From: Mesorhizobium loti
GTDB lineage: Bacteria; Pseudomonadota; Alphaproteobacteria; Rhizobiales; Rhizobiaceae
Direction of reading: 5' to 3'
Assembly (NCBI GenBank): GCA_014189435.1
Contig: CP050293.1
Coordinates: 935,001-999,000, forward strand
DNA: 64,000 nt
The notes under the pieces are model-generated. The model made no database searches. It saw only the letters and a program-made list of their open reading frames with translations, and was not told the DNA's origin. Position numbers and translations under genes: made by a program. Shown here piece after piece: positions 31,272-40,275 of the stretch (position 1 is the stretch's first letter; each line of letters begins with the position of its first letter).

Positions 31272-31946
31272 ATGACCTTTTCCATTGTCGCGCGGTGCAG
31301 CCGCACCGGCATGTTCGGGGTCGCGGTGTCCTCCTCGTCGCCTGCTGTCGCGGCGCGCTGCGCCTATGCGCAGGCGGGCGCCGGCGCCATTGCCAGCCAG
31401 AACGTCACCGATCCGACGCTGGGGCTGCGCGGTCTCGAATTGCTGGCGCGCGGCGCTTCGGCCACGGAGGCGGTTGCCATATTGAAGCGCACCGGCGCCT
31501 ATCCCGAATACCGGCAGGTGCTGGCGGTCGATGCCGCTGGGACGACCGCTATTCATTCCGGGCCGAAGGCGCTTGGCATCTGGGCGGAAGCACGCGCGGA
31601 CAATGTCGCCTGCGGTGGCAACATGCTGGCCCATGACGGCGTGCCGCAAGCCATGGTCGAAGCCTTCCTGGCGTCGGAGGGGCATCTCGGCGACCGCCTC
31701 ATCGCGACCATGCGCGCCGCGCTGAAGGCGGGCGGCGAGGCGGGCCCTGTCCATTCCGCCGGCATGAAGCTGGTGCGCGAGGTTGCGTGGCCGGTCGCCG
31801 ATTTGCGCTGCGACTGGACCGACGACTGCCCGATCGAGCAGCTGGCAAGCCTGTGGGAACTCTACAAGCCACAGCTCGATGCCTATGTGACCCGCGCCAT
31901 CAACCCATCCGATGCGCCGAGCTACGGCGTGCCGGGCGACGAATAG
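31272..31946 (+). CDS. DUF1028 family protein (Ntn-hydrolase-like)
   Basis: A 224-residue protein with the DUF1028 N-terminus TFSIVARCSRTGMFGVAVSSSSPAV and the motif GAGAIASQNVTDP. The family is predicted to have an N-terminal nucleophile hydrolase fold, with Thr2 as the nucleophile after Met removal. The biochemical role is not firmly established. It sits 5 bp after the Rid gene and 21 bp before the aldehyde dehydrogenase, so all are probably one operon; a hydrolytic (amidase-like) step is a reasonable guess. Confidence 0.83.
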   Translation: MTFSIVARCSRTGMFGVAVSSSSPAVAARCAYAQAGAGAIASQNVTDPTLGLRGLELLARGASATEAVAILKRTGAYPEYRQVLAVDAAGTTAIHSGPKALGIWAEARADNVACGGNMLAHDGVPQAMVEAFLASEGHLGDRLIATMRAALKAGGEAGPVHSAGMKLVREVAWPVADLRCDWTDDCPIEQLASLWELYKPQLDAYVTRAINPSDAPSYGVPGDE

Positions 31947-31967
31947 TCAAGACAGGGGCCACCTGCG

Positions 31968-33458
31968 ATGAGCGAACTCAGCCACAAGGACTGGATCGGC
32001 AAGGCGTCCGCGATCCGCTTTCGCGACAAGGCGTTCATCGATGGCAAGACGGTCGCGGCGCGTTCGGGCCGGACCTTCGCCAGCGTCAATCCGGCGACCG
32101 GCGAGGTGCTGGCCGAAGTGGCGTCCTGTGGCGAGGAAGACATCGATCTGGCGGTAGCTGCCGCGCGGCGCAGCTTCAACGCCGGCGTCTGGTCGCGCAC
32201 CAGCCCGGCGCACCGCAAGGAGGTCTTGCTGCGGCTGGCGCAGCTGCTGCGCGACAACCTGCATGAACTGGCGCTGCTCGAATCGCTCGACATGGGCAAG
32301 CTGGTCAGGGACGCGGCCGCGGTCGACATTCCAGGATCGGCAGCGATCTTCCAATGGTATGGCGAGGCCATCGACAAGATCTATGGCGAGGTGGCGCCGA
32401 CCGGCGAAGGCGACCTGGTGCTGGTGCGGCGCGAGCCGCTTGGCGTGGTCGGCGCGGTGGTGCCGTGGAATTTCCCGCTCGACATGGCGACCTGGAAGTG
32501 TGCACCGGCGCTGGCGGCGGGCAATTCGGTGGTGCTGAAACCCGCCGAGCAGTCGCCTCTGTCGGCCCTGCTTTTGGCTGAGCTTGCGATGGAGGCGGGC
32601 CTGCCTGCCGGCGTGCTCAATGTGGTGCCCGGCCTTGGCGAAACCGCCGGCCAGGCGCTTGGCCGTCATATGGATGTCGATTGCCTTGCCTTCACGGGTT
32701 CGACTGCCGTCGGCAAGATGTTCCTGCAGTATTCAGGGCAGTCGAACATGAAGCAGGTCTGGCTGGAAACCGGCGGCAAGAGCCCGAACCTCGTCTTTGC
32801 CGACTGCGGGGATCTCGATGCGGCGGCCGACATGGCGGCGTTCGGCATCTTCTTCAACCAGGGCGAAGTCTGCTCCGCCAACTCACGCCTGCTCGTCCAG
32901 CGCGGCGTCAAGGATGCTCTCGTGGAGAAACTGGTGCAGCGTGCGGCGGCCACGCAGCCCGGCGATCCACTCGATCCGGCTTCCAAAATGGGCGCTATGG
33001 TCGATGGCCGCCATGCGGCCAATGTCATGCGGTTTGTCGAAGCCGGCAAGAAAACCGCGCGCCTGGTCGTGGGCGGCGACCTGGTCACGGTCAACGGGCG
33101 CGGCAGCTTTGTCCAGCCCACCATCTTCGACGATGTCGCGCCTGCCGATCCGCTCGCCCGCGACGAGATCTTCGGGCCGGTGCTTTCGGTCATCGCCTTC
33201 GACGACGAGGCCGACGCAATCCGCATCGCCAATGACAGCCCCTATGGGCTGGCCGCATCGCTGTGGACCGACAGCCTGTCGCGCGCCCACCGCATCGCCG
33301 GCCGGCTCCATGCCGGCACGGTTTCCGTCAACACCGTCGACGCGCTGAGCCCGATGACACCGTTCGGCGGCTTCAAGCAATCGGGCTTCGGCCGCGACCT
33401 GTCGCTGCATGCGCTCGACAAGTACACCGCGCTCAAAACGACATGGATCAAATACTGA
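31968..33458 (+). CDS. NAD(P)-dependent aldehyde dehydrogenase (PuuC-like)
   Basis: A 496-residue ALDH with catalytic Cys at residue 302 (FNQGEVCSANSR), general-base Glu near 267 (WLETGGKSP), the cofactor motif AFTGSTAVGK and PWNFPLDMATWK. It oxidises an aldehyde to the acid in the cytosol. By family resemblance the nearest types are gamma-glutamyl-gamma-aminobutyraldehyde and aminoaldehyde dehydrogenases, which fits the polyamine-type transporter and amine oxidase genes in the window. It follows the DUF1028 gene in the same operon. Confidence 0.86.
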   Translation: MSELSHKDWIGKASAIRFRDKAFIDGKTVAARSGRTFASVNPATGEVLAEVASCGEEDIDLAVAAARRSFNAGVWSRTSPAHRKEVLLRLAQLLRDNLHELALLESLDMGKLVRDAAAVDIPGSAAIFQWYGEAIDKIYGEVAPTGEGDLVLVRREPLGVVGAVVPWNFPLDMATWKCAPALAAGNSVVLKPAEQSPLSALLLAELAMEAGLPAGVLNVVPGLGETAGQALGRHMDVDCLAFTGSTAVGKMFLQYSGQSNMKQVWLETGGKSPNLVFADCGDLDAAADMAAFGIFFNQGEVCSANSRLLVQRGVKDALVEKLVQRAAATQPGDPLDPASKMGAMVDGRHAANVMRFVEAGKKTARLVVGGDLVTVNGRGSFVQPTIFDDVAPADPLARDEIFGPVLSVIAFDDEADAIRIANDSPYGLAASLWTDSLSRAHRIAGRLHAGTVSVNTVDALSPMTPFGGFKQSGFGRDLSLHALDKYTALKTTWIKY

Positions 33459-33467
33459 TGGGCGCCC

Positions 33468-33568
33468 AAAGCGCACCGCGACTGAACGGATTCAAGCGAT
33501 GCGCTTTAGGCCTTTGCTCTATGCATGTCATTTGCGCAAAACCGGGGCCACTTTTGCGCGACATGCAT
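33468..33568. repeat. Rhizobial-type double-palindrome repeat
   Basis: Two adjacent dyads. The first has AAAGCGCA (33468-33475) opposite TGCGCTTT (33500-33507). The second has ATGCATGTC (33521-33529) opposite GACATGCAT (33560-33568), enclosing an inner pair GCGCAAAA / TTTTGCGC. From memory, similar palindromes are dispersed in rhizobial genomes. It fills the gap between the aldehyde dehydrogenase and the LysR gene. Confidence 0.7.
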
Positions 33569-33609
33569 TAGGCTTGATCGAAGCCCTCAAACCGGCAACA
33601 TAGCCAGCC

Positions 33610-34566
33610 ATGCCGCTACGCTTCACGCTCAGACAGCTGGAATATTTCGTCGCCGTGGGCGAGGCGGGTTCCATCGCCAAGGCGGCCGAACAGGTCAATG
33701 TGTCGCCGCCGTCGATTTCGGCCTCCATTGCGCAACTGGAAACCGAGTTCGGCGTCCAGCTTTTTGTCCGCAAGCATTCGCACGGCCTGTCGCTCACCGC
33801 CGGCGGCCGCATCTTCCTGAAGGAAGCAGCCCGGCTGCTCAACGATGCCGACGCCTTGCATGACGTCGCCGGCGATTTTGCGGAGAAGGTGCGCGGCCCG
33901 CTGGCGGTAGGATGCCTGCTGACCTTCGCGCAGATCGTGCTGCCGGCGCTGCGCATGCGGTTCGAGCGCGCCTATCCCGATGTGCGCGTGCGCCAGTTCG
34001 AGCGCAATCAGGGGCAATTGCTCGAGATGCTGCAGCGCGGCGAAATCGACCTTGCCCTGACCTACGATCTCGAATTGTCGCAGGACATGACCTTCGAGCC
34101 GCTGATGCTGGTGCCGGCCTATGTCATGCTGCCGGCAGGGCATCGCTTCGCGGCAAAGGCGTCGATCACGACGGAGGAACTGGCCGACGAGCCGATGGTG
34201 CTGCTCGACCTGCCATTCAGCCGCGAATATTTCCTGTCGGCTTTCCACCAGCGGGGGATCCGGCCCAACATTGCCGAGCGCACCGGCGATATCGCGGTCA
34301 TGCGCTCCATGGTGGCCAACGGTTTCGGCTACGGCATCGCCAATATGCGGCCGCTCAACACGCTGGCGCCGGACGGCAAGCCGCTGGTCTTCGTGCCGCT
34401 GGACGGTGATCTGCGGCCGCTGACCATGGGCGTCGCCTTGCCCAATTCCGAACACCGGACGCAAACCGCCCAGGCGTTCATCGACCACTGCCGGCATTTT
34501 GTCGTCGAGCAAGGTGTGTTCGGCGCCGAGCGGGCCGTCGGCCAAGGAGCAGTTCCGCAGAAGTAG
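33610..34566 (+). CDS. LysR-family transcriptional regulator
   Basis: A 318-residue regulator. The N-terminal winged helix-turn-helix (FTLRQLEYFVAVGEAGSIAKAAEQVNVSPPSIS) is followed by a periplasmic-binding-protein-like effector domain (about 90-300). It is downstream of the aldehyde dehydrogenase on the same strand and convergent with the ArgE-like gene. It probably controls the adjacent catabolic genes; the effector is unknown. Confidence 0.88.
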   Translation: MPLRFTLRQLEYFVAVGEAGSIAKAAEQVNVSPPSISASIAQLETEFGVQLFVRKHSHGLSLTAGGRIFLKEAARLLNDADALHDVAGDFAEKVRGPLAVGCLLTFAQIVLPALRMRFERAYPDVRVRQFERNQGQLLEMLQRGEIDLALTYDLELSQDMTFEPLMLVPAYVMLPAGHRFAAKASITTEELADEPMVLLDLPFSREYFLSAFHQRGIRPNIAERTGDIAVMRSMVANGFGYGIANMRPLNTLAPDGKPLVFVPLDGDLRPLTMGVALPNSEHRTQTAQAFIDHCRHFVVEQGVFGAERAVGQGAVPQK

Positions 34567-34605
34567 CGCCCGGCTCGGCTATTCAGCGGAATCGGAACCG
34601 TCCGG

Positions 34606-35772
34606 CTACGCCAGCTGAAGCTGCTGGTCGGCAAGCCGCTGCAGCAATTTCTCCAGCATGTCGTCGCAGCGGCGCATCTGCTCGACGCTGACGAATTCGT
34701 CCGGCTTGTGCCCCTGCGCCATCGATCCCGGTCCGCAGACGACCGTCGGCGTGCCGAGATCGCGGCTGAACAGGCCGCCCTCCGTGCCGAAGGCAACCTT
34801 GATGGTGTTGTTGGCGCCGGTTAGCGATTTGACGAAGGAGACGGCCTGCGAACTGGCTGGCGTGTCCAGGCCGGGATAGGTGTTGGTGATGTCGATGTCG
34901 ATCGCTGCCTCGGGAGCGGTGGCCGAGGCATCAGTGGCAATGCGCGCGGCCTCCGCGCGCAGGCGCTCGAGGATCTCGTGCGGATCGTCGGCCGCGACAT
35001 TGCGGATCTCGAAGTCGACTTGGCACAGGTTCGGCACGATGTTCATCGCCACGCCGGCGTTGATCTTGCCGACATGGACGGTCGTGTAGGCAATGTCGTA
35101 GTCGCCGTCGCGGGCGCCATCGCGCACCAGCCGGTCCTGCTCGCGGCGCAAGGCGGCGACGAAATCGCAGCCGAGATGGATGGCGTTGAGCGCCAGCGGG
35201 GCCAGCGCCGAATGGCCCTCGCGTCCCCTGCAGATGGCGCGTGCGGCAAGTTTGCCCTTGTGGCCCGTCGCCACCTGCATGTCGGTCGGCTCGCCGACGA
35301 TGCACAGCAACGGCCGCTGCGGGGCCGCTTGCAGCATGTCGATCAGGCTGCGCACGCCGATGCAGCCGATCTCCTCGTCGTAGGAGAGGGCCAGGTGCAG
35401 CGGCGTCCGCAGCGTCATTGTCGAGGCCTTGAGGCAGGCCGCGAGCGCGCAGGCCACAAAACCCTTCATGTCGGCCGCGCCGCGTCCGTAAAGCTTGCCG
35501 TCGCGTTTCGTCATCTCGAAGGGCGGCAGCGTCCAGGCCTGTCCGTCGACGGGAACGACGTCGGTGTGGCCGGACAGCATGATGCCTGAAGCGCCGGCCG
35601 GCCCGATGGTGGCAAACAAATTGGCTTTGTGGCCGTCCTCGCTGTGGATGATTTGGCAAGCAATGCCATGCGCATCCAGCAGGTCCGCCACATAGCCGAT
35701 GAGGGCGAGGTTCGAGTCGCGGCTCACCGTCGGGAATGCGATGAGCTTTTCAAGGATCTGGATGCTGTCCAT
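34606..35772 (-). CDS. M20-family deacylase (ArgE/acetylornithine deacetylase-like)
   Basis: A 388-residue metal-dependent amidohydrolase with SGHTDVVPVDGQAW and GRGAADMKGF (first zinc ligands), DEEIGCIG (catalytic Glu) and a dimerisation domain (about 185-290). It is of full ArgE length. The family hydrolyses N-acyl amino acids. Because it stands among amine and amide catabolic genes instead of arginine biosynthesis genes, it may deacylate an N-acylated intermediate of that pathway; this is inferred from context. It is divergent from the TMADH-like gene and convergent with lysR. Confidence 0.82.
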   Translation of the reverse strand: MDSIQILEKLIAFPTVSRDSNLALIGYVADLLDAHGIACQIIHSEDGHKANLFATIGPAGASGIMLSGHTDVVPVDGQAWTLPPFEMTKRDGKLYGRGAADMKGFVACALAACLKASTMTLRTPLHLALSYDEEIGCIGVRSLIDMLQAAPQRPLLCIVGEPTDMQVATGHKGKLAARAICRGREGHSALAPLALNAIHLGCDFVAALRREQDRLVRDGARDGDYDIAYTTVHVGKINAGVAMNIVPNLCQVDFEIRNVAADDPHEILERLRAEAARIATDASATAPEAAIDIDITNTYPGLDTPASSQAVSFVKSLTGANNTIKVAFGTEGGLFSRDLGTPTVVCGPGSMAQGHKPDEFVSVEQMRRCDDMLEKLLQRLADQQLQLA

Positions 35773-35880
35773 GCGTCTTGTGTCTCGTTGGCCGTCGACA
35801 CTTCTAGCATCGCGCGACCGCGGCCTTGAAGTCGCATTTGGCTCAGCCGGGATTCACCGGATGCTAAGCCAGGTAGGTGC

Positions 35881-35899
35881 GATTAGGCGCGGCCTAATC
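35881..35899. promoter_or_regulatory. Operator-like palindrome GATTAGG-N5-CCTAATC
   Basis: A perfect 7-bp dyad, extended by C/G on each side, centred in the 276-bp divergent gap between the ArgE-like and TMADH-like genes. The size and spacing suit a dimeric repressor or activator that could control both genes. No cognate regulator can be named. Confidence 0.5.
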
Positions 35900-36048
35900 G
35901 GCACAGAAGAAATCTGTTGTTTTCCGGCGCTTGCCGCAACTTATGAATAGTCTCACGGCATCAACCCACTGGGCTGGCTGGCTTGCGCCTTGGCTCGAAA
36001 CACTGATCGGGCATGTTGCAAGGCTGAGCTGGCAGGAAGGCACGTTCC

Positions 36049-38118
36049 ATGCGCGATCCACGCTACGACATTCTGTTCGAGCCCGTGAAGATCGGTCCGG
36101 TGACCGCCAAGAACCGCTTCTATCAGGTGCCGCATTGCAATGGCGGCGGCTATCGCGATCCTTCGGCCGCGGCCGAGATGCGCCGCATCAAGTCGGAAGG
36201 CGGCTGGGGCGTCATCTTCACCGAGCAGACCGAGATGCACCACACCTCCGAGATCACACCCTTCATCGAGCTCAGGCTGTGGGACGATGCCGATATCCCC
36301 GCACTGGCGAAGATGGCCAAGGCCATGCACCAGCATGGCGCGCTGGCCGGCATACAGCTCGCCTATTCAGGCATCAACGGTCCCAACCTTTACACCAAGG
36401 AAGTGCCGCGCGGGCCGTCTGCCTTGCCGATTCGGACCTTCACCAACGATCCGGTGCAGGCGCGCGCCATGGACAAGCAGGACATACGCGACCTGCGCCG
36501 CTGGCACCGCAATGCCTTCAAGCGTGCCAAACTGGCGGGCTTCGACCTGGTGTGCCTCTACGGCGCGCATGGCTTCGGCATCATCCAGCACTTCCTGTCC
36601 ACCGCCACCAACCAACGTACGGACGAATATGGCGGCTCGCTGGAAAACCGCTCGCGGCTGATGCGCGAGCTGATCGAAGAGGGCAGGGACGCCATCGGCG
36701 ACACGTGCGGCCTGACGCTTCGGCTGTCGCTGGACGAGATGATCGGCGAGCTTGGCTTCGCCAATTCCGAAGTGCGCGACATGATCGAGATGCATGCCGA
36801 CCTGCCCGATCTCTGGGACCTGGCGCATGGCGCCTGGGAGGATTGTTCGGGGCCGTCGCGGTTCAAGGAGGAGGGCGCGCAGGAGAGCCTGGTGTCCGGC
36901 ATCAAGAAGCTGACCTCGAAGCCGGTCGTCGGCGTCGGTCGGTTCACGTCGCCGGATGTGATGGTGAAGATGATCAAGTCCGGCACGCTTGATTTCATCG
37001 GCTGCGCGCGGCCGTCGATTGCCGATCCCTTCTTGCCGAAGAAGGTGGAGGAGGGGCGCATCGAGGACATCCGCGAATGCATCGGCTGCAACATCTGCAT
37101 CACCGGCGACATGACCATGTCGATCTCGCGCTGCACGCAGAACCCGACCTTCATGGAGGAGTGGCGCAAGGGCTGGCATCCGGAACGCATGCAGGCCAAG
37201 GGCGACAGCGACAGCGTGCTGATCGTCGGCGCCGGTCCCGCCGGGCTGGAGGCGGCGCGCGCGCTCGGCCTGCGCGGCTACCAGGTGGCCATTGCCGAAG
37301 CCGGCACCGAGCTTGGCGGCCGCGTGGCGCGCGAGTGCCGCTTGCCCGGCCTGTCGGCATGGGGCCGCGTGCGCGACTATCGCCAGTATCAGCTCAGCCA
37401 GATGTCCAATGTCGACGTCTATTTCGAAAGCCGGTTGTCGGCCGAGGACATCCTGGCCTTCGGCTTCCAAAACATTGCGCTTGCCACCGGCTCGACATGG
37501 CGCCGCGACGGGGTGGCGCGCGCGCATGTCGTGCCAATGCCGGTGGACCCGGCCATGCCGGTCTACACGCCCGACGATCTGATGGGCGGCACTGTGCCGA
37601 CCGGCACTGTCGTGCTGTTCGATGACGACCACTATTACATGGGTGGCGTTCTGGCCGAGCTGACGGCGCGCCAGGGCGCAAAGGTGACGCTGGTGACGCC
37701 GTCGGCCTATGTGTCCGACTGGACCCGAAACACGCTGGAGCAGGGCGCCATCCATCGCCGGCTAGCTGAACTCGGCGTCGAGATCGTGCTGAACCGGACC
37801 GTGGCGCGCATCGTGGCGGGCGGTGTTGTCACGGCCTGCGCCTATACAGGCGCCCGAAGCGACATCACTGCTGACGCCGTGGTGCTGGTGACGTCGCGCC
37901 AGCAGGACGATGGTGTCTGGCAAGAATTGAAGGCACGGCGGGGCGAATGGGCCGACAGCGGCATCCGCTCGATCAAGGTCATTGGCGATGCCGAAGCGCC
38001 GGGCCCGATCGCCTGGGCAACCTACGCCGGCCACCGCTTCGCCCGCGAGCTGGATGAAGCCGATATCGGCGACGCACTGCCCTTCCGCCGCGAGGTCACG
38101 GCGTTGGCGGCGGAATAG
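36049..38118 (+). CDS. TMADH-like FMN/Fe-S/FAD-site oxidoreductase (N-methylamine dehydrogenase or demethylase type)
   Basis: A 689-residue protein with three parts. An Old-Yellow-Enzyme barrel binds FMN (about 1-340). A 4Fe-4S cluster is held by Cys 344, 347, 350 and 362. A C-terminal dinucleotide-binding half has VLIVGAGPAGLEAARALGLRG near residue 391. This is the architecture of trimethylamine and dimethylamine dehydrogenases and of stachydrine/N-methylproline demethylases of rhizobia; the substrate among these cannot be read by eye. AGGAAGG lies upstream of the start. It faces the ArgE-like gene across a palindrome and is followed by the unrelated nas regulators. Confidence 0.83.
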   Translation: MRDPRYDILFEPVKIGPVTAKNRFYQVPHCNGGGYRDPSAAAEMRRIKSEGGWGVIFTEQTEMHHTSEITPFIELRLWDDADIPALAKMAKAMHQHGALAGIQLAYSGINGPNLYTKEVPRGPSALPIRTFTNDPVQARAMDKQDIRDLRRWHRNAFKRAKLAGFDLVCLYGAHGFGIIQHFLSTATNQRTDEYGGSLENRSRLMRELIEEGRDAIGDTCGLTLRLSLDEMIGELGFANSEVRDMIEMHADLPDLWDLAHGAWEDCSGPSRFKEEGAQESLVSGIKKLTSKPVVGVGRFTSPDVMVKMIKSGTLDFIGCARPSIADPFLPKKVEEGRIEDIRECIGCNICITGDMTMSISRCTQNPTFMEEWRKGWHPERMQAKGDSDSVLIVGAGPAGLEAARALGLRGYQVAIAEAGTELGGRVARECRLPGLSAWGRVRDYRQYQLSQMSNVDVYFESRLSAEDILAFGFQNIALATGSTWRRDGVARAHVVPMPVDPAMPVYTPDDLMGGTVPTGTVVLFDDDHYYMGGVLAELTARQGAKVTLVTPSAYVSDWTRNTLEQGAIHRRLAELGVEIVLNRTVARIVAGGVVTACAYTGARSDITADAVVLVTSRQQDDGVWQELKARRGEWADSGIRSIKVIGDAEAPGPIAWATYAGHRFARELDEADIGDALPFRREVTALAAE

Positions 38119-38202
38119 GGGTCGGTCGTCGCGATCAGCGAATGTCGGGATTGTTCAATCATACCGCATTGCACAATTCCCTCGCTTGGTCACAATGCAG
38201 GC

Positions 38203-38805
38203 ATGGTCCGAACCGCACTCGCCGTCCTGGTGATCGATGAAAACCGCATCCGCGCCGCGATCATCGAGGCGGGGTTGCGCGAGGCCGGCCATGAGCGGGT
38301 CACCGTCATCCATGACGTGACCGGCATTGCGCGGCGGATCGCCGAGATAGAGCCGGACGTCATCGTCATCGATCTCGAAAACCCGAACCGCGACATGCTG
38401 GAAAACATGTTCCAGCTGTCGCGCGCCGTAAAACGGCCGATCGCCATGTTCGTCGATCGCTCCGACCAGGCCTCGATCGAGGCGGCGGTCGATGCCGGCG
38501 TTTCGGCCTATGTCGTCGACGGCATGCGGCAGGAGCGCGTCAAGCCGATCCTCGACATGGCGGTGAGCCGCTTCAACGCCTTTTCGCGCATGGCGCGCGA
38601 ACTGGAAGAGGTTCGCGGCGAGCTCGAAAGCCGCAAGGTGATCGATCGCGCCAAGGGCATCCTGATGAAGTCGCGCGGCCTGAGCGAAGAAGCCGCCTAC
38701 ACGCTGCTGCGCAAGACGGCGATGAACCAGAACCGCAAGATCGGCGACATCGCCCAGAGCCTGGTGACTGCAGCCGGGCTGCTGGGACCGGCGGAGGACG
38801 AATGA
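38203..38805 (+). CDS. nasT: Nitrate-responsive ANTAR antiterminator NasT
   Basis: A 200-residue protein with an N-terminal receiver-like domain (VIVIDLENP supplies the Asp position) and a C-terminal ANTAR RNA-binding helical domain (KVIDRAKGILMKSRGLSEEAAY, then LLRKTAMNQNRKIGDIA). Free NasT binds leader hairpins and prevents termination upstream of nitrate assimilation genes; NasS holds it inactive without nitrate. Its stop overlaps the nasS start (ATGA). The target leader is found at 40222-40340. Confidence 0.93.
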   Translation: MVRTALAVLVIDENRIRAAIIEAGLREAGHERVTVIHDVTGIARRIAEIEPDVIVIDLENPNRDMLENMFQLSRAVKRPIAMFVDRSDQASIEAAVDAGVSAYVVDGMRQERVKPILDMAVSRFNAFSRMARELEEVRGELESRKVIDRAKGILMKSRGLSEEAAYTLLRKTAMNQNRKIGDIAQSLVTAAGLLGPAEDE

Positions 38806-40046
38806 GCATGAGCGCCGAGCACCAGATCACCGCTGGCTTCATGCCGCTTTTCGACAGCGCTGTGCTGGTCGCGGCCGGCGAGCTCGGCTTTGCCGCGCGC
38901 GAAGGCATCGATCTTAAGCTGCACCGCGAGACCTCCTGGGCCAACATCCGCGACCGCATCGCCATCGGCCACTTCCATCTCGCGCATATGCTGGGACCAA
39001 TGCCGCTCGCCTGCAATCTCGGGCTGACGCCGCTGGCCTCCGAGACCATCGTGCCGTTCTCGCTCGGCCTCGGCGGCAATTGCGTCACCGTCTCCAACGC
39101 CGCTTGGGCCGGCATGGTAGCGCATGGCGCCGCGGCCGACCTCGATCCCGCGCGCGCCGGTGCCGCATTGCGCGCGCTCATCCGCGAGCGCGCTGCGGCC
39201 GGTGGCGATCCGCTGCGCTTTGCCGTCGTGCATCCGCATTCCGGGCACAATTACGAGCTGCGCTACTGGCTCGCCGCCTGCGGCATCGATCCTGAGCGCG
39301 AGATCGAGATCGTCATCGTGCCGCCGCCCTTCATGGCCGATGCACTGGCCGCCGGCCGGATCGATGGCTACTGCGTCGGCGAACCCTGGAACAGCGCTGC
39401 GGTTGCCGCTGGCACCGGCCATATCGTCACCGTCAAGGCGCAGATATGGCGAAACAGCCCGGAGAAGGTGGTCGGCGTGCGGAAGGCCTGGGCGGACGAA
39501 AACCCCGAGGCACTGGCGGCGCTCCTGCGCGCGCTGCATCACTCGGCGCGCTGGTGCCAGGATCCGGCCAACCATGGCGAGTTGGCCGCTTTGATGGCTC
39601 AGGCCGGCTTCCTCGGCCTGCCGCCGGCCGTCCAGATGCCGATCCTGACCGGCCGTCTGCAACTCGGCGACGGCGCGGAGCGGACGATCGACGACTTCTT
39701 CCTGCCCTTCGACAAGGCCGCGAACTTTCCGTGGAAGAGCCATGCGCTGTGGTTCTACACGCAGATGGTGCGCTGGGGGCATGTGACGCACACGCCGGAA
39801 AACTTTGCCATCGCCCGCGACTGCTACCGGCCCGACCTCTACCGTTCGGCGCTGAAGCCGCTTGGCGTCGCACTTCCCGGCGCCAATTCGAAGGTCGAGG
39901 GCGCGCTCCGTGTGGCCACCGCGGTGGGTGCGACCGGTGCCGGCTTGGTGCTCGGGCCGGACGGTTTCTTCGACGGCCAGATCTTCGATCCCGACGAGAT
40001 CGACGCCTACATTGCCGGCCAGGAATCCGCCGAGATCCAGGCCTGA
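38802..40046 (+). CDS. nasS: Cytoplasmic nitrate/nitrite sensor NasS
   Basis: A 414-residue protein of the NrtA/CmpA binding-protein fold (ITAGFMPLFDSAVLVAAGELGF, then YCVGEPWNSAAV, then WKSHALWFY) but with no signal peptide or Tat motif. It is therefore cytoplasmic, as expected of NasS. In the known system it binds NasT and releases it when nitrate or nitrite binds. The nasT-nasS overlap and the nrtA gene downstream make the assignment firm. Confidence 0.92.
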   Translation: MSMSAEHQITAGFMPLFDSAVLVAAGELGFAAREGIDLKLHRETSWANIRDRIAIGHFHLAHMLGPMPLACNLGLTPLASETIVPFSLGLGGNCVTVSNAAWAGMVAHGAAADLDPARAGAALRALIRERAAAGGDPLRFAVVHPHSGHNYELRYWLAACGIDPEREIEIVIVPPPFMADALAAGRIDGYCVGEPWNSAAVAAGTGHIVTVKAQIWRNSPEKVVGVRKAWADENPEALAALLRALHHSARWCQDPANHGELAALMAQAGFLGLPPAVQMPILTGRLQLGDGAERTIDDFFLPFDKAANFPWKSHALWFYTQMVRWGHVTHTPENFAIARDCYRPDLYRSALKPLGVALPGANSKVEGALRVATAVGATGAGLVLGPDGFFDGQIFDPDEIDAYIAGQESAEIQA

Positions 40047-40072
40047 TCATTTCCGCGCCAGTCTTGTGCATT

Positions 40073-40087
40073 GCACAAAAATTGTGC
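40073..40087 (+). promoter_or_regulatory. NtrC-type enhancer site GCAC-N7-GTGC
   Basis: GCAC at 40073-40076 and GTGC at 40084-40087 with a 7-bp spacer match the NtrC box layout (as in TGCACCAACATGGTGC of E. coli glnA). It lies about 140 bp above the predicted nrtA start point, a usual distance for sigma-54 activators. A second overlapping dyad, GTGCATTGCAC, begins at 40066. Confidence 0.7.
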
Positions 40088-40195
40088 GTACGATTGCTCT
40101 AATGAACAATCTTTGGCCTGCCCGCTATAGGCCCGGCGTGTCGGTGACCGGCACGGACTGCTGATTTCATTGGTCTTTTTCCTCTCTCTCGAAAC

Positions 40196-40211
40196 TGGCA
40201 CGGTTCATGCT
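40196..40211 (+). promoter_or_regulatory. Sigma-54 promoter of the nrt-nir-nas operon
   Basis: TGGCACG-N4-ATGCT matches the RpoN consensus TGGCACG-N4-TTGCW at all but one of the core positions, with the -24 GG (40197-40198) and -12 GC (40209-40210) at the exact spacing. Predicted transcript start is near 40222. With the NtrC-type site this links the operon to nitrogen limitation. Confidence 0.8.
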
Positions 40212-40223
40212 TTGACATAGACA

Positions 40224-40266
40224 GGCCCTTCGCGGGTCACGGAACAGGCGTCCAATGGCGGGCGCC
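40224..40266 (+). ncRNA. NasT (ANTAR) target hairpins in the nrtA leader
   Basis: The second hairpin (40247-40266) has stem GGCGTCC / GGGCGCC and a hexanucleotide loop AATGGC (40254-40259). Loop A at position 1 and G at position 4 are the residues ANTAR proteins recognise. A weaker first hairpin (GGCCC 40224-40228 / GGGTC 40234-40238) begins at the predicted 5' end, but its loop TTCGC does not show the A1/G4 pattern. The arrangement P1-P2-terminator is that of known NasT/NasR leaders. Confidence 0.72.
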
Positions 40267-40275
40267 ACAGGCAAA

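Noticed and set aside
38119..38202. Second sigma-54 promoter upstream of nasT
   Set aside because: TTGGTCACAATGCAGG resembles parts of the consensus, but GG and GC are 3 bp too close.
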